Assembly: GCF_000379825.1 (NCBI RefSeq)
Contig: NZ_KB903814.1
Coordinates: 434,001 to 498,000 of the forward strand
DNA length: 64,000 nt
From: Longispora albida DSM 44784
GTDB lineage: Bacteria; Actinomycetota; Actinomycetes; Mycobacteriales; Micromonosporaceae
Direction: 5' to 3'
Below, in pieces: positions 7,440 through 16,596 of this stretch. The notes under the pieces were generated by a model, which was given only the letters and a program-made list of their open reading frames with translations, did no database searches and was not told where the DNA came from. A program made the translations under genes and the position numbers. Position 1 is the stretch's first letter. Each line of letters starts with the position of its first letter.

Positions 7440-10343
7440 GTGAGCACCGAGCGCCGGGAAACGTGGTCATGGACCTGGCGGATCGCGCTGAGCGCGCTCG
7501 TCGCCACCGCGATCCTGGTGATGACCGAGGTGGACTCGCTGCTCAGCTCGCTGGAAGCCGCCAGTTCACGGAGTTACGGCTTCGCCCAGCTCACCGGCCC
7601 CGCGAAGGACTCGGCCCCGGTGGCCTCGGCGCTGGAACACTGGGCCCGCACGGCCGGGGACACGCACCCGTTCCGCTGGATCATGTGGCACGCGATGGCC
7701 GACATGGTGTTCGCCGCCGGGTACGCCCTCGCGCTCGCCTGGGCGCTGCGCCGGCTCGGCGTTGGCATCCGGATGCGCTGGCTGTGGCTGGGCATCGTGG
7801 CCCCCGACGTGCTGGAGAACGTGCTCACCTTCCTCGTCGCCGCCCAGTCCGACGGCGCGCCGAGGCCGTACGAGGTGCCGGGCCTGGCCCGGGTCCTGTT
7901 CGCCGTCAGCGATCTCAAGTGGGCCGTCGTGGCGGCGGCGGCCGGCGTGATCGCCTGGCGCTGGCTCGCCAGGACCCTGCACTCCGTCCAGGAGACGATG
8001 TCGGACGTGGCCCGGGGCGGGGACCTGCCGCAGCCGTGGGTGGCGTGGACGTTCCGGGTACAGGCCGGGGTGCTGGCCCTGCTGGCCTTCGCCATCGCCG
8101 TGCCGGGCCGCGACCGGCTCGGCGCCCTCCAGCAGCTCCCCGACGTGCTCCGCTCGTACGCCGACAAGGACGTGGACTGGCGCTGGTTCGCCCTGTCCGG
8201 CCTGGCGCTGGCCGCGCTGGCCGCCGTCGTGTTCGTCACCGCGCACTGGCTGCCCTTCGGCCCGGTGGACTCGGGCAGGCCGGGCTCCGGGCGGCTCTAC
8301 ACGGCCTGCGCTGTGCTCGGCGGGCTGGCCCTGGTCGTAGCCCTGCTGGAACTCACCGCCCCTGGCCTGCTGCGCGACGCCAGGCTGGTCAGCGCCGGCG
8401 AGTGGGTTTCCGGGCTCGACCTCGCGGCGCCGGTGCTCGTGATCGCCGCGTTGTTCCTGGGCACGTGGTTCGTGCACTGGCGTTTCGCCCGCGACGCCCC
8501 GCCTGCCCGCCGGCCACAGTGGACGAACCAGCATGCCCGGTTCGTGTACCTGCTCACGGCTGCCGTCCTCATCTCGGGCGGGCTGGGCCTGGTGCGGGCC
8601 TTCGCTGGTCCGGTACTGCTCGAACCGAAGCTCCGCCCGATCGTCTTCTTCGTGATGGGTGTAGCGGCGGCCACTCTCGGCGGCGCGTTCGTCTTCGCGG
8701 TTCTCGCGTGGGTCTTCCGGTGCCGGAAGGTCCACGTGCCGGCCTGGCTGACCGTGCTCACCGCCGTTCTCACGCTGGCTCTCGCTGTGGTGATGATGGT
8801 GGCGCCGGATCGGGCGGCCCCGCCGTTCGGTACCAACGGCGTGCTGGCCCTCGCGCTCGCGGTCGGCTGCGTGGCGGCGGGCGGGCTGGTCGCGGCGAGC
8901 CAGCGCTCGGCTGCGTTCATCGCGCCCCGGGGCAACGGCCGGGCTCTCCCGGCCCTGGTCCTGACGCTCGCGCTCCTGGTCGGAGCGGGCATGGCCGACC
9001 CGGCCGGCACGTACCACGATGGCCGCGTCCTCGGCGCGGACGGGAACGGCTCCGGTACCGGCCTCACCGAGTCCGTGTCCGACGCCTTCACTCGCTGGCA
9101 GCAGGCGGCCAAGGGCTGCACGCCCGAAGCCACCACGGGACACCCTGTCCAGCCGATGCTGTTCGTGGCGGCGGCCGGCGGCGGCATCCGGGCGGCGTAC
9201 TGGACCGAGAAGGCCCTCGCAGCCCTCACCGACGCCGATCCGGCCACCCGGGACTGCCGCCGGAAGTCCGTCTTCGTGGTCAGTTCCGTGTCGGGCGCGA
9301 GCCTGGGTGCGGCGGCCTGGGGCATGGGGCCGTCGGACGAGCCACGGACCACCGCACTGTCCAGTCAGGACGGCCTGTCGGTGATCGGGGCGACGTGGCT
9401 GTTCAGGGATCTGCCGCGCGCGGGTACCGGATTGAATGTCCAGGCATCGGACCGGGCAGCGCTGATGGAACGGACCTGGGAACGCACCACCGGCGGCCTG
9501 GACGCCAGCTACTTCCGCACCGGCCCGGACTGGCAGCCGGCCCTGGTCTTCAACGCGACCGACATGCTGACCGGCTGCCGGGTGGTCATCTCCCGGCTGC
9601 GCGCCGGGCAGCCTGGTCACCGCCTCCCGCCCTACCACTGTGAGGATCCGGGCGTCACCGGCTCCGACATCCCCGGCAGCTACTACGCCGCAGACTTCCT
9701 GAACCCGGGCAGCTGCGCCCGGTCCGGAGACCTGCGCAGGAGCACCGCCGCGCTGCTGTCGGCCCGGTTCCCCTACGTCACCCCGACCGGCCTGCTGTAC
9801 CACTGCCGCGGCAACGGGACCACGACACCCCGGCGGGTCCAGCTCGGCGACGGCGGCTACCTCGAGAACACCGGCATGCTCACGGCCCTCGATCTGTGGC
9901 GGACGATCGAGCCTCAGGTCGCGGCGGCCAACCGTGAGGCGATGACGCGGCCGGGCGCGCCGCTCATCGCCCCGGTCTTCGCCGAGATCGGCAACGGATA
10001 CCGCTCGGTCGCCGACTCGGCGGAGCCCGGCCGGAAGCGTGAACTGGCCGCCCCGCTGTCCGGGCTGGTCATCCCCAAGTCCGGGCTGTCCGGGCCGCGC
10101 CTGGAGGCCGAGGCGCGGGCCACGTTCTTCGCCGACATCCCCGGTACGCCGGTCCAGGTGCCCGGCCCGATGGCCCGGCGGCACCTGACGCTCGCTCCGG
10201 GCAGCAGGCCGGAGGTGAGCGCGCCGCTCGGCTGGGCGCTGTCGGAGCTGTCCCGGGCCAGCCTCGACGGCCAGATCAGCCGCCTGACGGCGGTCGGCGA
10301 CGCGCGGGACCTCCTCGACGGCAGGCTCAGCATCACCGCCTGA
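7440..10343 (+). CDS. Membrane-anchored patatin-like phospholipase
   Basis: The large product (967 residues) has an N-terminal half rich in membrane segments (first near residues 15-35, then clusters to about residue 515) and a C-terminal patatin-type hydrolase. The latter shows an oxyanion-hole motif AAAGGGIRAAYWTEKALAAL, a nucleophile elbow SSVSGASLGAAAWG (Gly-Ala-Ser-Leu-Gly) and the dyad Asp in VQLGDGGYLENTGM. Patatins are Ser-Asp lipid acyl hydrolases; the membrane region may hold the enzyme near its lipid substrate. GTG 7440 starts MSTERRETW and lacks a strong ribosome site. Fusion of many transmembrane helices to a patatin domain is uncommon. Confidence 0.8.
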   Translation: MSTERRETWSWTWRIALSALVATAILVMTEVDSLLSSLEAASSRSYGFAQLTGPAKDSAPVASALEHWARTAGDTHPFRWIMWHAMADMVFAAGYALALAWALRRLGVGIRMRWLWLGIVAPDVLENVLTFLVAAQSDGAPRPYEVPGLARVLFAVSDLKWAVVAAAAGVIAWRWLARTLHSVQETMSDVARGGDLPQPWVAWTFRVQAGVLALLAFAIAVPGRDRLGALQQLPDVLRSYADKDVDWRWFALSGLALAALAAVVFVTAHWLPFGPVDSGRPGSGRLYTACAVLGGLALVVALLELTAPGLLRDARLVSAGEWVSGLDLAAPVLVIAALFLGTWFVHWRFARDAPPARRPQWTNQHARFVYLLTAAVLISGGLGLVRAFAGPVLLEPKLRPIVFFVMGVAAATLGGAFVFAVLAWVFRCRKVHVPAWLTVLTAVLTLALAVVMMVAPDRAAPPFGTNGVLALALAVGCVAAGGLVAASQRSAAFIAPRGNGRALPALVLTLALLVGAGMADPAGTYHDGRVLGADGNGSGTGLTESVSDAFTRWQQAAKGCTPEATTGHPVQPMLFVAAAGGGIRAAYWTEKALAALTDADPATRDCRRKSVFVVSSVSGASLGAAAWGMGPSDEPRTTALSSQDGLSVIGATWLFRDLPRAGTGLNVQASDRAALMERTWERTTGGLDASYFRTGPDWQPALVFNATDMLTGCRVVISRLRAGQPGHRLPPYHCEDPGVTGSDIPGSYYAADFLNPGSCARSGDLRRSTAALLSARFPYVTPTGLLYHCRGNGTTTPRRVQLGDGGYLENTGMLTALDLWRTIEPQVAAANREAMTRPGAPLIAPVFAEIGNGYRSVADSAEPGRKRELAAPLSGLVIPKSGLSGPRLEAEARATFFADIPGTPVQVPGPMARRHLTLAPGSRPEVSAPLGWALSELSRASLDGQISRLTAVGDARDLLDGRLSITA

Positions 10344-10385
10344 CCCGCACAGAACCTTCACGCCGCGCGACTACCGTCTCCAGGC

Positions 10386-11249
10386 ATGCCCGCCCGACTC
10401 GTGACGCAGCTCGCCGCCTTCGCCTGGCACGAGGCGGCCAGCTGCCTGTTCGCGGCTGGCATCTTCGCCTGCCTCGGCCTGTCGAAGCTGGTCACCACGC
10501 CGCTGCCCCGCTACGACCTGATGCTGCTGTGCTGCCTGCTGTTCACCGCCGTGCTGTGGGCGAGCGGCATGGAGAGCACCCGCGAAGTACTGATCATCGG
10601 TACCTTCCACCTGGCGGGCCTCGCCCTGGAGCTGTACAAGGTCCGCGCGGGCTCGTGGTCGTACCCCGAGCCCGCCTACACGAAGATCGCGGGCGTCCCG
10701 CTCTACGGCGGCTTCATGTACGCGGCGGTCGGCAGCTACATCGTGCACGCCTGGCGGCGCTTCGACCTCCGGCTGCACGGCCACCGCCAGGCACCGCTGG
10801 CCGTGCTGTCCATCGCGATCTACGCCAACTTCTACACCCACCACTTCGTACCCGACGCGCGCTGGGTGCTGGCCGTCCTCGTCGTGTGGGTGTGCCGCCG
10901 GTCCTGGGTGACGTTCCGGGTCCGCGACGCCCGGTACCGCATGCCGCTGGCCGTGTCGTTCGTCCTGATCGGGTTCTTCCTGTGGCTCGCGGAGAACATC
11001 GCCACCTACCTGGGCGCGTGGCGGTACCCGTACCAGGAAGGCGGCTGGGAGCCGGTGCACGTGGCCAAGCTCGGCGCCTGGTCGCTGCTCGTCACGCTCA
11101 GCTTCAGCCTGGTCGCGATGCTGCGCGCTACACCCGGCAGAGGATCTCGCCGTGCGGGATCAGGAACCAGCCGTCAGGGCTCGCCGCCCAGCGCTGCCAG
11201 CCTTCCGAGATCCGTTCCAGGTCCGAGCGGCTGGCGTGCCCGGCGCTGA
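10386..11249 (+). CDS. DUF817 integral membrane protein
   Basis: I recognise the DUF817 family from the pattern of several membrane helices with conserved aromatic motifs: SWSYPEPAYTKIAGVPLYGG, YAAVGSYIVHAW, YANFYTHHFVPDARW and ENIATYLGAWRYPYQ. Function is unknown. Homology by eye ends around residue 245 (SLVAMLR); the last ~40 residues are Arg/Ser/Pro-rich and are read from DNA that is antisense to the end of the methyltransferase gene, so the tail is probably not conserved. ATG 10386 follows the patatin gene by 42 bases. Confidence 0.8.
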   Translation: MPARLVTQLAAFAWHEAASCLFAAGIFACLGLSKLVTTPLPRYDLMLLCCLLFTAVLWASGMESTREVLIIGTFHLAGLALELYKVRAGSWSYPEPAYTKIAGVPLYGGFMYAAVGSYIVHAWRRFDLRLHGHRQAPLAVLSIAIYANFYTHHFVPDARWVLAVLVVWVCRRSWVTFRVRDARYRMPLAVSFVLIGFFLWLAENIATYLGAWRYPYQEGGWEPVHVAKLGAWSLLVTLSFSLVAMLRATPGRGSRRAGSGTSRQGSPPSAASLPRSVPGPSGWRARR

Positions 11250-11913
11250 CGGCCTGCTCGGCGAGCCGGGAGTTCAGGATGCGGTCGGCCCACATGCCAC
11301 CCCACCAGGCCCGGTCGGCAGGGCTGGCGTAACACCAGACGGAGGCCGTGGCGCGGACGCCGGTCAGCCCGGCGGCGTTCGCCCAGGCCAGCAGCCGCCG
11401 GCCGGCGTCGGGCTCGTGGCCGTTGCCCCGGGCGACCGTGCGGTACAGGGCCAGCCACTCGTCCAGCTCGGGCAGCAGCGGGTACCAGGTCATGCCGGCG
11501 TAGTCCGCGTCACGGGCCGCGACGACCCCGCCCGGCGCGCACACCCGGCGCATCTCGGCCAGCGCGCCGGCCGGGTCGGGCAGGTGCTGGAGGACCTGGT
11601 GGGCGTGCACCACGTCGAAGGCCCCGTCCTCGTACTCCAGCGCGTGCACGTCCCCCGTGGTGAACGTGGCGTCCGGCAGCGCTGCTGCCGCCTCGGCCAG
11701 TACCTCGGGGGCGGCGTCGAGCCCGGTCACGTGGCCGGGTGCGACGAGGCGGGCCAGGTCGGCGGTGATGGTGCCGGGGCCGCAGCCGACGTCGAGGAGC
11801 CGCTGGCCGGGGCGCAGCTCCGGCAGCAGGTACGCAGCGGAGTTCTCAGCGGTCCGCCAGCGGTGCGAGCGCAGCACTGTCTCGTGATGCCCGTGGGTGT
11901 ACATGACGGCCAC
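11128..11913 (-). CDS. SAM-dependent class I methyltransferase
   Basis: The 261-residue protein has the Rossmann SAM-binding motif I LLDVGCGPGTITADLARLV, followed by the acidic strand-2 end VTGLDAAPEVL, motif ATFTTGDVHALEYEDGAFD and VVHAHQVLQHLPDPAGALAE. This matches the UbiE/COQ5-like small-molecule methyltransferases; the substrate is unknown. It lies 54 bases downstream of the LAL regulator on the same strand and may be cotranscribed. An in-frame ATG at 11904 is an alternative start. Its 3' end overlaps the DUF817 gene on the other strand by 122 bases. Confidence 0.85.
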   Translation of the reverse strand: MAVMYTHGHHETVLRSHRWRTAENSAAYLLPELRPGQRLLDVGCGPGTITADLARLVAPGHVTGLDAAPEVLAEAAAALPDATFTTGDVHALEYEDGAFDVVHAHQVLQHLPDPAGALAEMRRVCAPGGVVAARDADYAGMTWYPLLPELDEWLALYRTVARGNGHEPDAGRRLLAWANAAGLTGVRATASVWCYASPADRAWWGGMWADRILNSRLAEQAVSAGHASRSDLERISEGWQRWAASPDGWFLIPHGEILCRV

Positions 11914-11967
11914 CCTAACCTTCCTCCCATACTTCGGGAGTCATTTCCTACAATGTGGATTCTCTGA

Positions 11968-14835
11968 TCAGGCGGTGTCCGTCGCGCCCAGGCGTGCGGC
12001 CAGCTCGGCGAGTTCGACGCGGTTGCTCGTGCCTGTCTTGGCGATGAGCTGCCCGACGTGTTTCTCCACTGTGCGCGGTGACAGGTGCAGCCGGGCCGCG
12101 ATCTCCTTGTTGCTCAGCCGCTGGCCCAGCAGGGCCCACGTCTCGGCCTCCCGGCCGGTGAGCTGGTATGCGGCCAGCCCGCCGGGCACGGCCGCAGGTC
12201 CCGGCCGGCGTTGCCGCGCGGGCTGCCCCGCGAGCCGGAGGATGCGCCGGCAGGCCCCGGCGACCGGCTGGATTCCGGCCTGGTGGAAGTAGTCCTCGGC
12301 CTGCCGCAGCCACGCCACCGGCTCACCCCAGCCACGGGCCAGTGCCTCCTCCGACACCAGGCGCAGCCCCAGATGCCGCGCCATCGGGAACGGCTCCGCG
12401 GCTTCCAGCGCCTCCTCGGCGGACAACGCGGCCTGCCGTGACTGCCCCGCCCGCCCGGCCAGCACGGCATCGGCCAGCAGCACGAACTGCCGGTTCCAGC
12501 GCAGGCCGGACTGCGGCCCGCGTTCCTGTGCCGGCGCTGTGCGGTGCAGCGCCGACAGCAGGATGTGCGGACCCTGCCCGCCGGTCAGGGGAAAGACGGT
12601 CGGGTGATCCGCTTCGGCCGCCATCCCGGCGGCGAGATCCCGGACCGCACGCGGCTGGTCCTCCTCCAGCAGCGCGCAGAACACCAGGGCCATGCTGGCG
12701 ATCTTCGGCAGGTGCTGGCTCGTCTCCCCGCCCCGGGCGCGGAACTCGGCGAGCGCCTGGTTCATCTCGCGCCGCCGGCCACGGTGCGCCGCCTGGATCG
12801 CGATGTTCAGCACGGCATAGTGCACGAGGTCGTGCAGGTTGAGCTTGCCGGCTTCGGCCGCGACCCTGGTGCAGGTCTCCACCACCATCTCGTACCCGCC
12901 ACGCAGCGCGCCCTGGAACGCGAGGCTGGCCTCGGCCTGGTACCCGGCCGTCACCGCCCCGATCCGCAGCGCCTCGTCCCTGGCCTGCCGGAGCCGGAGC
13001 AGCCCGCCGTCACGGACCGCGTCGTCGTTGCCGAGCCGGACCAGGGCGTGGAGCTGCCAGATCGGCAGGTCGTGCCGCTGGGCGATGACGAGCGAACGTT
13101 CCAGGCACGCGGTGGCCTCGCCGAGGTCCCGCTGCCGGACCAGCGCGCCGAGCAGCTGCCACGCCTGGCAGGCCAGGGCCGGCGCGCCCGCTGGTTCCGC
13201 CACCTCCGCCGCGCTCCTGGCCAGCCTTTCGGCTCCGGCGAGCCGGCCGGCGCCCGGGGCGAAGATGGCCAGGTACGCCTCCGCCACGTCGACGAGCGCC
13301 CGGTCTTCGGCGGCTGGGACCGGCCCCAGCAGGTCGCGCGCCGTGGCCACCTGGGCGAGGCCCTCGGCTGTCCGGCCAGCGAGCATCGCCGCCCAGGCCA
13401 GCCTGCCGTGAATCCTGGCGAGCCTGCGCCGGTCCAGCCGGCCACTGCGGCCGAGCGCGCCGGTGAAGTCGAGGGCCTCGTCGATCTCCCCGGCCTCGGT
13501 CAGCGCGGACACCAGCGACTCCGTCGCTTCGGCCTGCTCAGCGCTGCCGTCGGGCAGCAGGGCGCACGCCTCGGTGAACAGCCGCTTCGCCGATCCGGCG
13601 GCACCCTGGTCCAGGGCGCGCTGACCGGACCGCGCGTACAGCTCACCGGCCGCCGCGCGATCTCCGGCCCGTACGTGCAGCGCGGCCGCGAGCTGGCACC
13701 AGTCGCCGGGCAGGCCGGGGTAGGCCGCGACGACGGCTTCCGCCGCGCGGGCCGCCAGCTCGGCCTGACCGGCCGCATCGGTCAGGGCCATGACAGCCTC
13801 GCGGGTCAGCGCGTGCTGGAAGCGGTACCAGCCGGGACGCGTGTCCGGGCACACCAGCGCGGCGGCCGGCCCCGTGAGGAACACAGCGTCCTGCCCCGTC
13901 GTGGCCCGTACCAGGGTCAGCGGGAAAGTCACGCCCAGCACCGCGGCCAGCGTCAGCCCCTCGCGCCCGGCCGGGTCAGCGGTACCGAGCACGTGGCCCG
14001 CTGTCCGGGCCAGCGACGAGGGCACAGGGCTGGGCTGCGGCCCCGCGAGGTACCAGGTTCCGCCGCGTTCCCGCAGCTGCCCCTCGCGACGCAGGCCCGA
14101 CACCAGCTCGATCGCGAACAGCGGATTGCCCTCGCTGCCCGCGTGCACGTACCCGGTCACGTCCTCCCCGGCCGGCCCGCCGAGCGCCGTGGCGGCGAGC
14201 AGGCCGACAGCCTCGCGGCTGAGCCGGGTCAGCGGCAGGACGGTACCGGGAGCACGGCGCTCCACCGCGACAGCCAGCTCCCTCGCCGGGCCGGGCTCGT
14301 CACGGGCCAGAGCGAGCAGCAGGGCCGGCGTACCCCGGAGATTGGCCGCAAGGTACTCCGCCACCGCCAGCGACTCGTGGTCGGAATCCTGGAGATCATC
14401 GAGGATGAGCAGGAACCCGGCTGTCTTCCCGGCCAGCCCGAGCAGCCGGAGCACGCCCTCGGCGATCACCACCGGCGTCACGGGCACGCCCGGCCCGGTC
14501 ATGCCGAGCCCGGGTGCCAGCTGGCCGAGAACGGGGGCGTAGCCACCCAGCCCCGCCAGGTCCAGGCCGGGGTGTGCCCGCAGCGTCGCCTGCACGACCT
14601 CCACGAAGGGCCGGTAGGGCACCATCGGCCCGATGCTGCTGCCCTGCCCCTGGGCGACTGTGAGCCCGATCGAAGCGGCATGGCCGGCTGCCACGGCCGC
14701 GAGGCTGCTCTTGCCGATCCCGGCCTCGCCAGTGAGAAAGAGGCAACCGCCATCGCCGGCTCTGGTCTCGGCCAGGCGCTGGGTGAGCAGCCCGGTCTCG
14801 GTGTGCCTGCCGTGGAGGACGAGTGATCGGGCCAT
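11968..14835 (-). CDS. LAL-type (large ATP-binding LuxR) transcriptional regulator
   Basis: A 955-residue regulator with an N-terminal AAA/STAND ATPase (Walker A GEAGIGKSSL at about residues 36-44, Walker B GFLLILDDLQDSD near 140), a long helical TPR-like middle, and a C-terminal LuxR helix-turn-helix (LTGREAETWALLGQRLSNKE, then IAARLHLSPRTVEKHVGQL). LAL proteins activate neighbouring genes, often secondary-metabolism or catabolic ones, in response to a ligand. It is transcribed away from the secreted-protein gene at 15104 and upstream of the methyltransferase. It is clearly paralogous to the regulator at 56362-59295, with matching stretches such as WNRQF and WLRQAE near the C-terminal half. 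Confidence 0.88.
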   Translation of the reverse strand: MARSLVLHGRHTETGLLTQRLAETRAGDGGCLFLTGEAGIGKSSLAAVAAGHAASIGLTVAQGQGSSIGPMVPYRPFVEVVQATLRAHPGLDLAGLGGYAPVLGQLAPGLGMTGPGVPVTPVVIAEGVLRLLGLAGKTAGFLLILDDLQDSDHESLAVAEYLAANLRGTPALLLALARDEPGPARELAVAVERRAPGTVLPLTRLSREAVGLLAATALGGPAGEDVTGYVHAGSEGNPLFAIELVSGLRREGQLRERGGTWYLAGPQPSPVPSSLARTAGHVLGTADPAGREGLTLAAVLGVTFPLTLVRATTGQDAVFLTGPAAALVCPDTRPGWYRFQHALTREAVMALTDAAGQAELAARAAEAVVAAYPGLPGDWCQLAAALHVRAGDRAAAGELYARSGQRALDQGAAGSAKRLFTEACALLPDGSAEQAEATESLVSALTEAGEIDEALDFTGALGRSGRLDRRRLARIHGRLAWAAMLAGRTAEGLAQVATARDLLGPVPAAEDRALVDVAEAYLAIFAPGAGRLAGAERLARSAAEVAEPAGAPALACQAWQLLGALVRQRDLGEATACLERSLVIAQRHDLPIWQLHALVRLGNDDAVRDGGLLRLRQARDEALRIGAVTAGYQAEASLAFQGALRGGYEMVVETCTRVAAEAGKLNLHDLVHYAVLNIAIQAAHRGRRREMNQALAEFRARGGETSQHLPKIASMALVFCALLEEDQPRAVRDLAAGMAAEADHPTVFPLTGGQGPHILLSALHRTAPAQERGPQSGLRWNRQFVLLADAVLAGRAGQSRQAALSAEEALEAAEPFPMARHLGLRLVSEEALARGWGEPVAWLRQAEDYFHQAGIQPVAGACRRILRLAGQPARQRRPGPAAVPGGLAAYQLTGREAETWALLGQRLSNKEIAARLHLSPRTVEKHVGQLIAKTGTSNRVELAELAARLGATDTA

Positions 14836-15103
14836 GACCCGACGCTAACCCGGCCACTGTCGAGATAGGAAGGACACCTGGCCAGGGTGGACAGTACCCA
14901 GATTCCGGCCGGCTCCCCGCGCCCTCCCCTCGCCCGGGCCATGCTCCCGAGCCATCACCCCTGCTCAGAACGGCCGGCGGAGCCCCGAAGAACAGGCGTA
15001 GTGATTGCCACTGTGCGCCCGGGCCGGGCTGGGGATGCTGACCGGGCAGGGCTGCCCCGGCGGCCCAGCTCCCCCTTCAGAACAGCAACAGCAGGAGGCA
15101 CCC

Positions 15104-15550
15104 GTGCACCAGGGCACCACGCGGCGTTCTACGACCGCCCGGATTCTCGCAGTACTGACCACGCTTCTGGCGGTCTTCGGCAGCGTCGCGCTGACGGCGG
15201 CCCCGGCCCAGGCCGCGGTCCCCGGGAGCCTCGGCTGCAAGATCAGCCCGGCTGTCAGCACGAGCTACTCCAGCAACTGCCGGACCTTCAAGGTGGCGGC
15301 GCAGTACAGCGTCCAGTTCCGGGTGGCTGGCGCGCCGGCCGGCACCACGTACCAGTGGTTCCTGAGCGGCCCGTACACCGGCCCGGTCTACGGCTGCACG
15401 AGCACCACCTACTACTGCAACGTCTCCGCCAACGCGATGGGCGGCGACCAGACCATCACCGCGACCGTGGTCCTGGCCTACGGCGGGGAGCTGACGCAGC
15501 TCACCTCGTCCGCCTGGATCCCGGCCGTGTGCGGCGGCCAGCTCTGTTAG
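15104..15550 (+). CDS. Small secreted protein with immunoglobulin-like pattern
   Basis: The product is 148 residues from GTG 15104, chosen because AGGAGG lies six to eight bases upstream. A classical signal peptide is present: basic TTRRSTTAR, hydrophobic ILAVLTTLLAVFGSVAL and cleavage after AAPAQA. The mature part (about 110 residues) has six Cys, alternating hydrophobic strands and YQWFLSG and YYCNVSANA segments reminiscent of a beta-sandwich. I do not recognise the family. It is divergent from the LAL regulator, which may control it. A good terminator follows. Confidence 0.72.
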   Translation: MHQGTTRRSTTARILAVLTTLLAVFGSVALTAAPAQAAVPGSLGCKISPAVSTSYSSNCRTFKVAAQYSVQFRVAGAPAGTTYQWFLSGPYTGPVYGCTSTTYYCNVSANAMGGDQTITATVVLAYGGELTQLTSSAWIPAVCGGQLC

Positions 15551-15561
15551 TCCTCCGCGGC

Positions 15562-15599
15562 GCGAACCGGGGCGGTCATACGTGGCCGCCCCGGTTCGC
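15562..15599 (+). terminator. Hairpin terminator after the secreted-protein gene
   Basis: GCGAACCGGGGCGG (15562-15575) pairs perfectly with 15586-15599 over 14 bases around a 10-base loop, 12 bases after the stop codon. No T-tract follows. Confidence 0.75.
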
Positions 15600-15689
15600 C
15601 GTGCGCGGGTAACCGGCGCGCGGCAGGACTTGCCCGGGGTCCGTACACTGCATCCGCCTGAGTCAGTGAATGGATGGGAGGCCCGTCTC

Positions 15690-16085
15690 GTGGGCATGCC
15701 AGACCCGGGTATGGCGACCGAGGACTTCGACCGGTTCATCAGCCAGATGACGGAGCGGACGGCCGGCCTGGAACGGGCCATCGCCGGAGCGCAGTCAGAG
15801 GAGTACGAGCTGAGCCACGCCGACGGCGAGATCACGATCACCGCCGACGGCCGGCCACGGCTCGTCTCGGTGTACGTGAGCGCGCGGGCCCTGCGGGCCA
15901 GTGCCGGCGAGCTGGAAGCGACGCTGGTGGAAGCCGTCAACAACGCGCTGCGCAACGCACAGGAGCGGTCGGCGGAGCGGCTGCTGGCCGCGCTCGACCC
16001 GGGGGCGCGGGACGCGGTCGAGCAGGCCAGGGCCGAGGCTGACCGGGCCGGGTCCCCCGCTGCCCGCCCTGACGAGTGGAGGTGA
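15690..16085 (+). CDS. YbaB/EbfC family nucleoid-associated-like protein
   Basis: The 131-residue protein from GTG 15690 (GGGAGG ten bases upstream) has a helical start, DFDRFISQMTERTAGLERAI, a central beta pair GEITITADGRPRLVSVYVS and a C-terminal helix VEAVNNALRNAQERSAERLL. This is the helix-strand-helix layout of YbaB/EbfC dimeric DNA-binding proteins. In actinomycetes, diverged copies often stand beside type VII secretion substrate genes, as here (16597-18472). The recF/dnaX neighbourhood of the housekeeping ybaB is absent, so this is a specialised paralogue. Confidence 0.78.
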   Translation: MGMPDPGMATEDFDRFISQMTERTAGLERAIAGAQSEEYELSHADGEITITADGRPRLVSVYVSARALRASAGELEATLVEAVNNALRNAQERSAERLLAALDPGARDAVEQARAEADRAGSPAARPDEWR

Positions 16086-16092
16086 CGGGGCG

Positions 16093-16512
16093 ATGACCTC
16101 GCCGAGAGACGACCGCGGGATGCGGCAGCTGGAGGACATGCTCGCGTCGTTCCCCGAGCGGGTGGCCGAGCTGACCGAGCGGGTGCGGGAGCTGACCGAG
16201 GCCGAGGCCACCGGTACGTCCCGGGAGGGCACGGTGACTGTCACCGTGACGGGCGCAGGCCTGGTGACCGGGATCCGGGTCGGCACGACGGCGCTCCGCG
16301 AGCTGGACAACTACACGCTCGGCGAGCACATCACCGAGGCGGTGAACGCGGCTCTCGACGAGGCGGACCAGCTGCGCAGCGGGCTGTCCGGGCCGGACGG
16401 CGGCGGAGCCGGGCTCGCGTCGGCGATGGCCGAGGCCGAGGAGATGTTCGACTACCGGATGAACGGGCTCATCGCCCAGATGGACGACGTGCTCCGGGCA
16501 CTGGAGGACTGA
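16093..16512 (+). CDS. Second YbaB/EbfC family protein
   Basis: A 139-residue protein, seven bases after the previous gene and probably cotranscribed. It repeats the same architecture: helical ASFPERVAELTERVRELTEA, strands EGTVTVTVTGAGLVTGIRVG and helix LGEHITEAVNAALDEADQLR, then a further C-terminal helix DYRMNGLIAQMDDVLRALED. The two tandem proteins may form a heterodimer. Start ATG 16093 follows GGTGACGGGG. Function is inferred from fold similarity only; the link to type VII substrates is by position. Confidence 0.78.
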   Translation: MTSPRDDRGMRQLEDMLASFPERVAELTERVRELTEAEATGTSREGTVTVTVTGAGLVTGIRVGTTALRELDNYTLGEHITEAVNAALDEADQLRSGLSGPDGGGAGLASAMAEAEEMFDYRMNGLIAQMDDVLRALED

Positions 16513-16546
16513 ACACCCGGAACAGCTGCAAGATCTTGGTGTGGGG

Positions 16547-16578
16547 CAGGCCGCCGGGGCATGGGCACCGGCGGCCTG
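16547..16578. terminator. Bidirectional hairpin between convergent genes
   Basis: CAGGCCGCCGG (16547-16557) pairs with CCGGCGGCCTG (16568-16578), an 11-base perfect stem with a 10-base loop. It lies between the converging ends of the YbaB-like gene and the secretion-substrate gene, so it may serve both. Confidence 0.65.
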
Positions 16579-16596
16579 TGCTGCACCTGCCCGGGT

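Noticed and set aside
7566-10361. 931-codon open frame antisense to the patatin-like gene
   Set aside because: High-GC codon bias leaves long open frames opposite real genes; this one has Arg/Gly/Pro-rich low-complexity sequence and no recognisable motif, while the plus-strand frame has a clear active site.
12544-14826. 760-codon plus-strand frame opposite the first LAL regulator
   Set aside because: It is the antisense shadow of a gene with clear Walker and helix-turn-helix motifs, and its own product is Arg/Gly-rich without domains.
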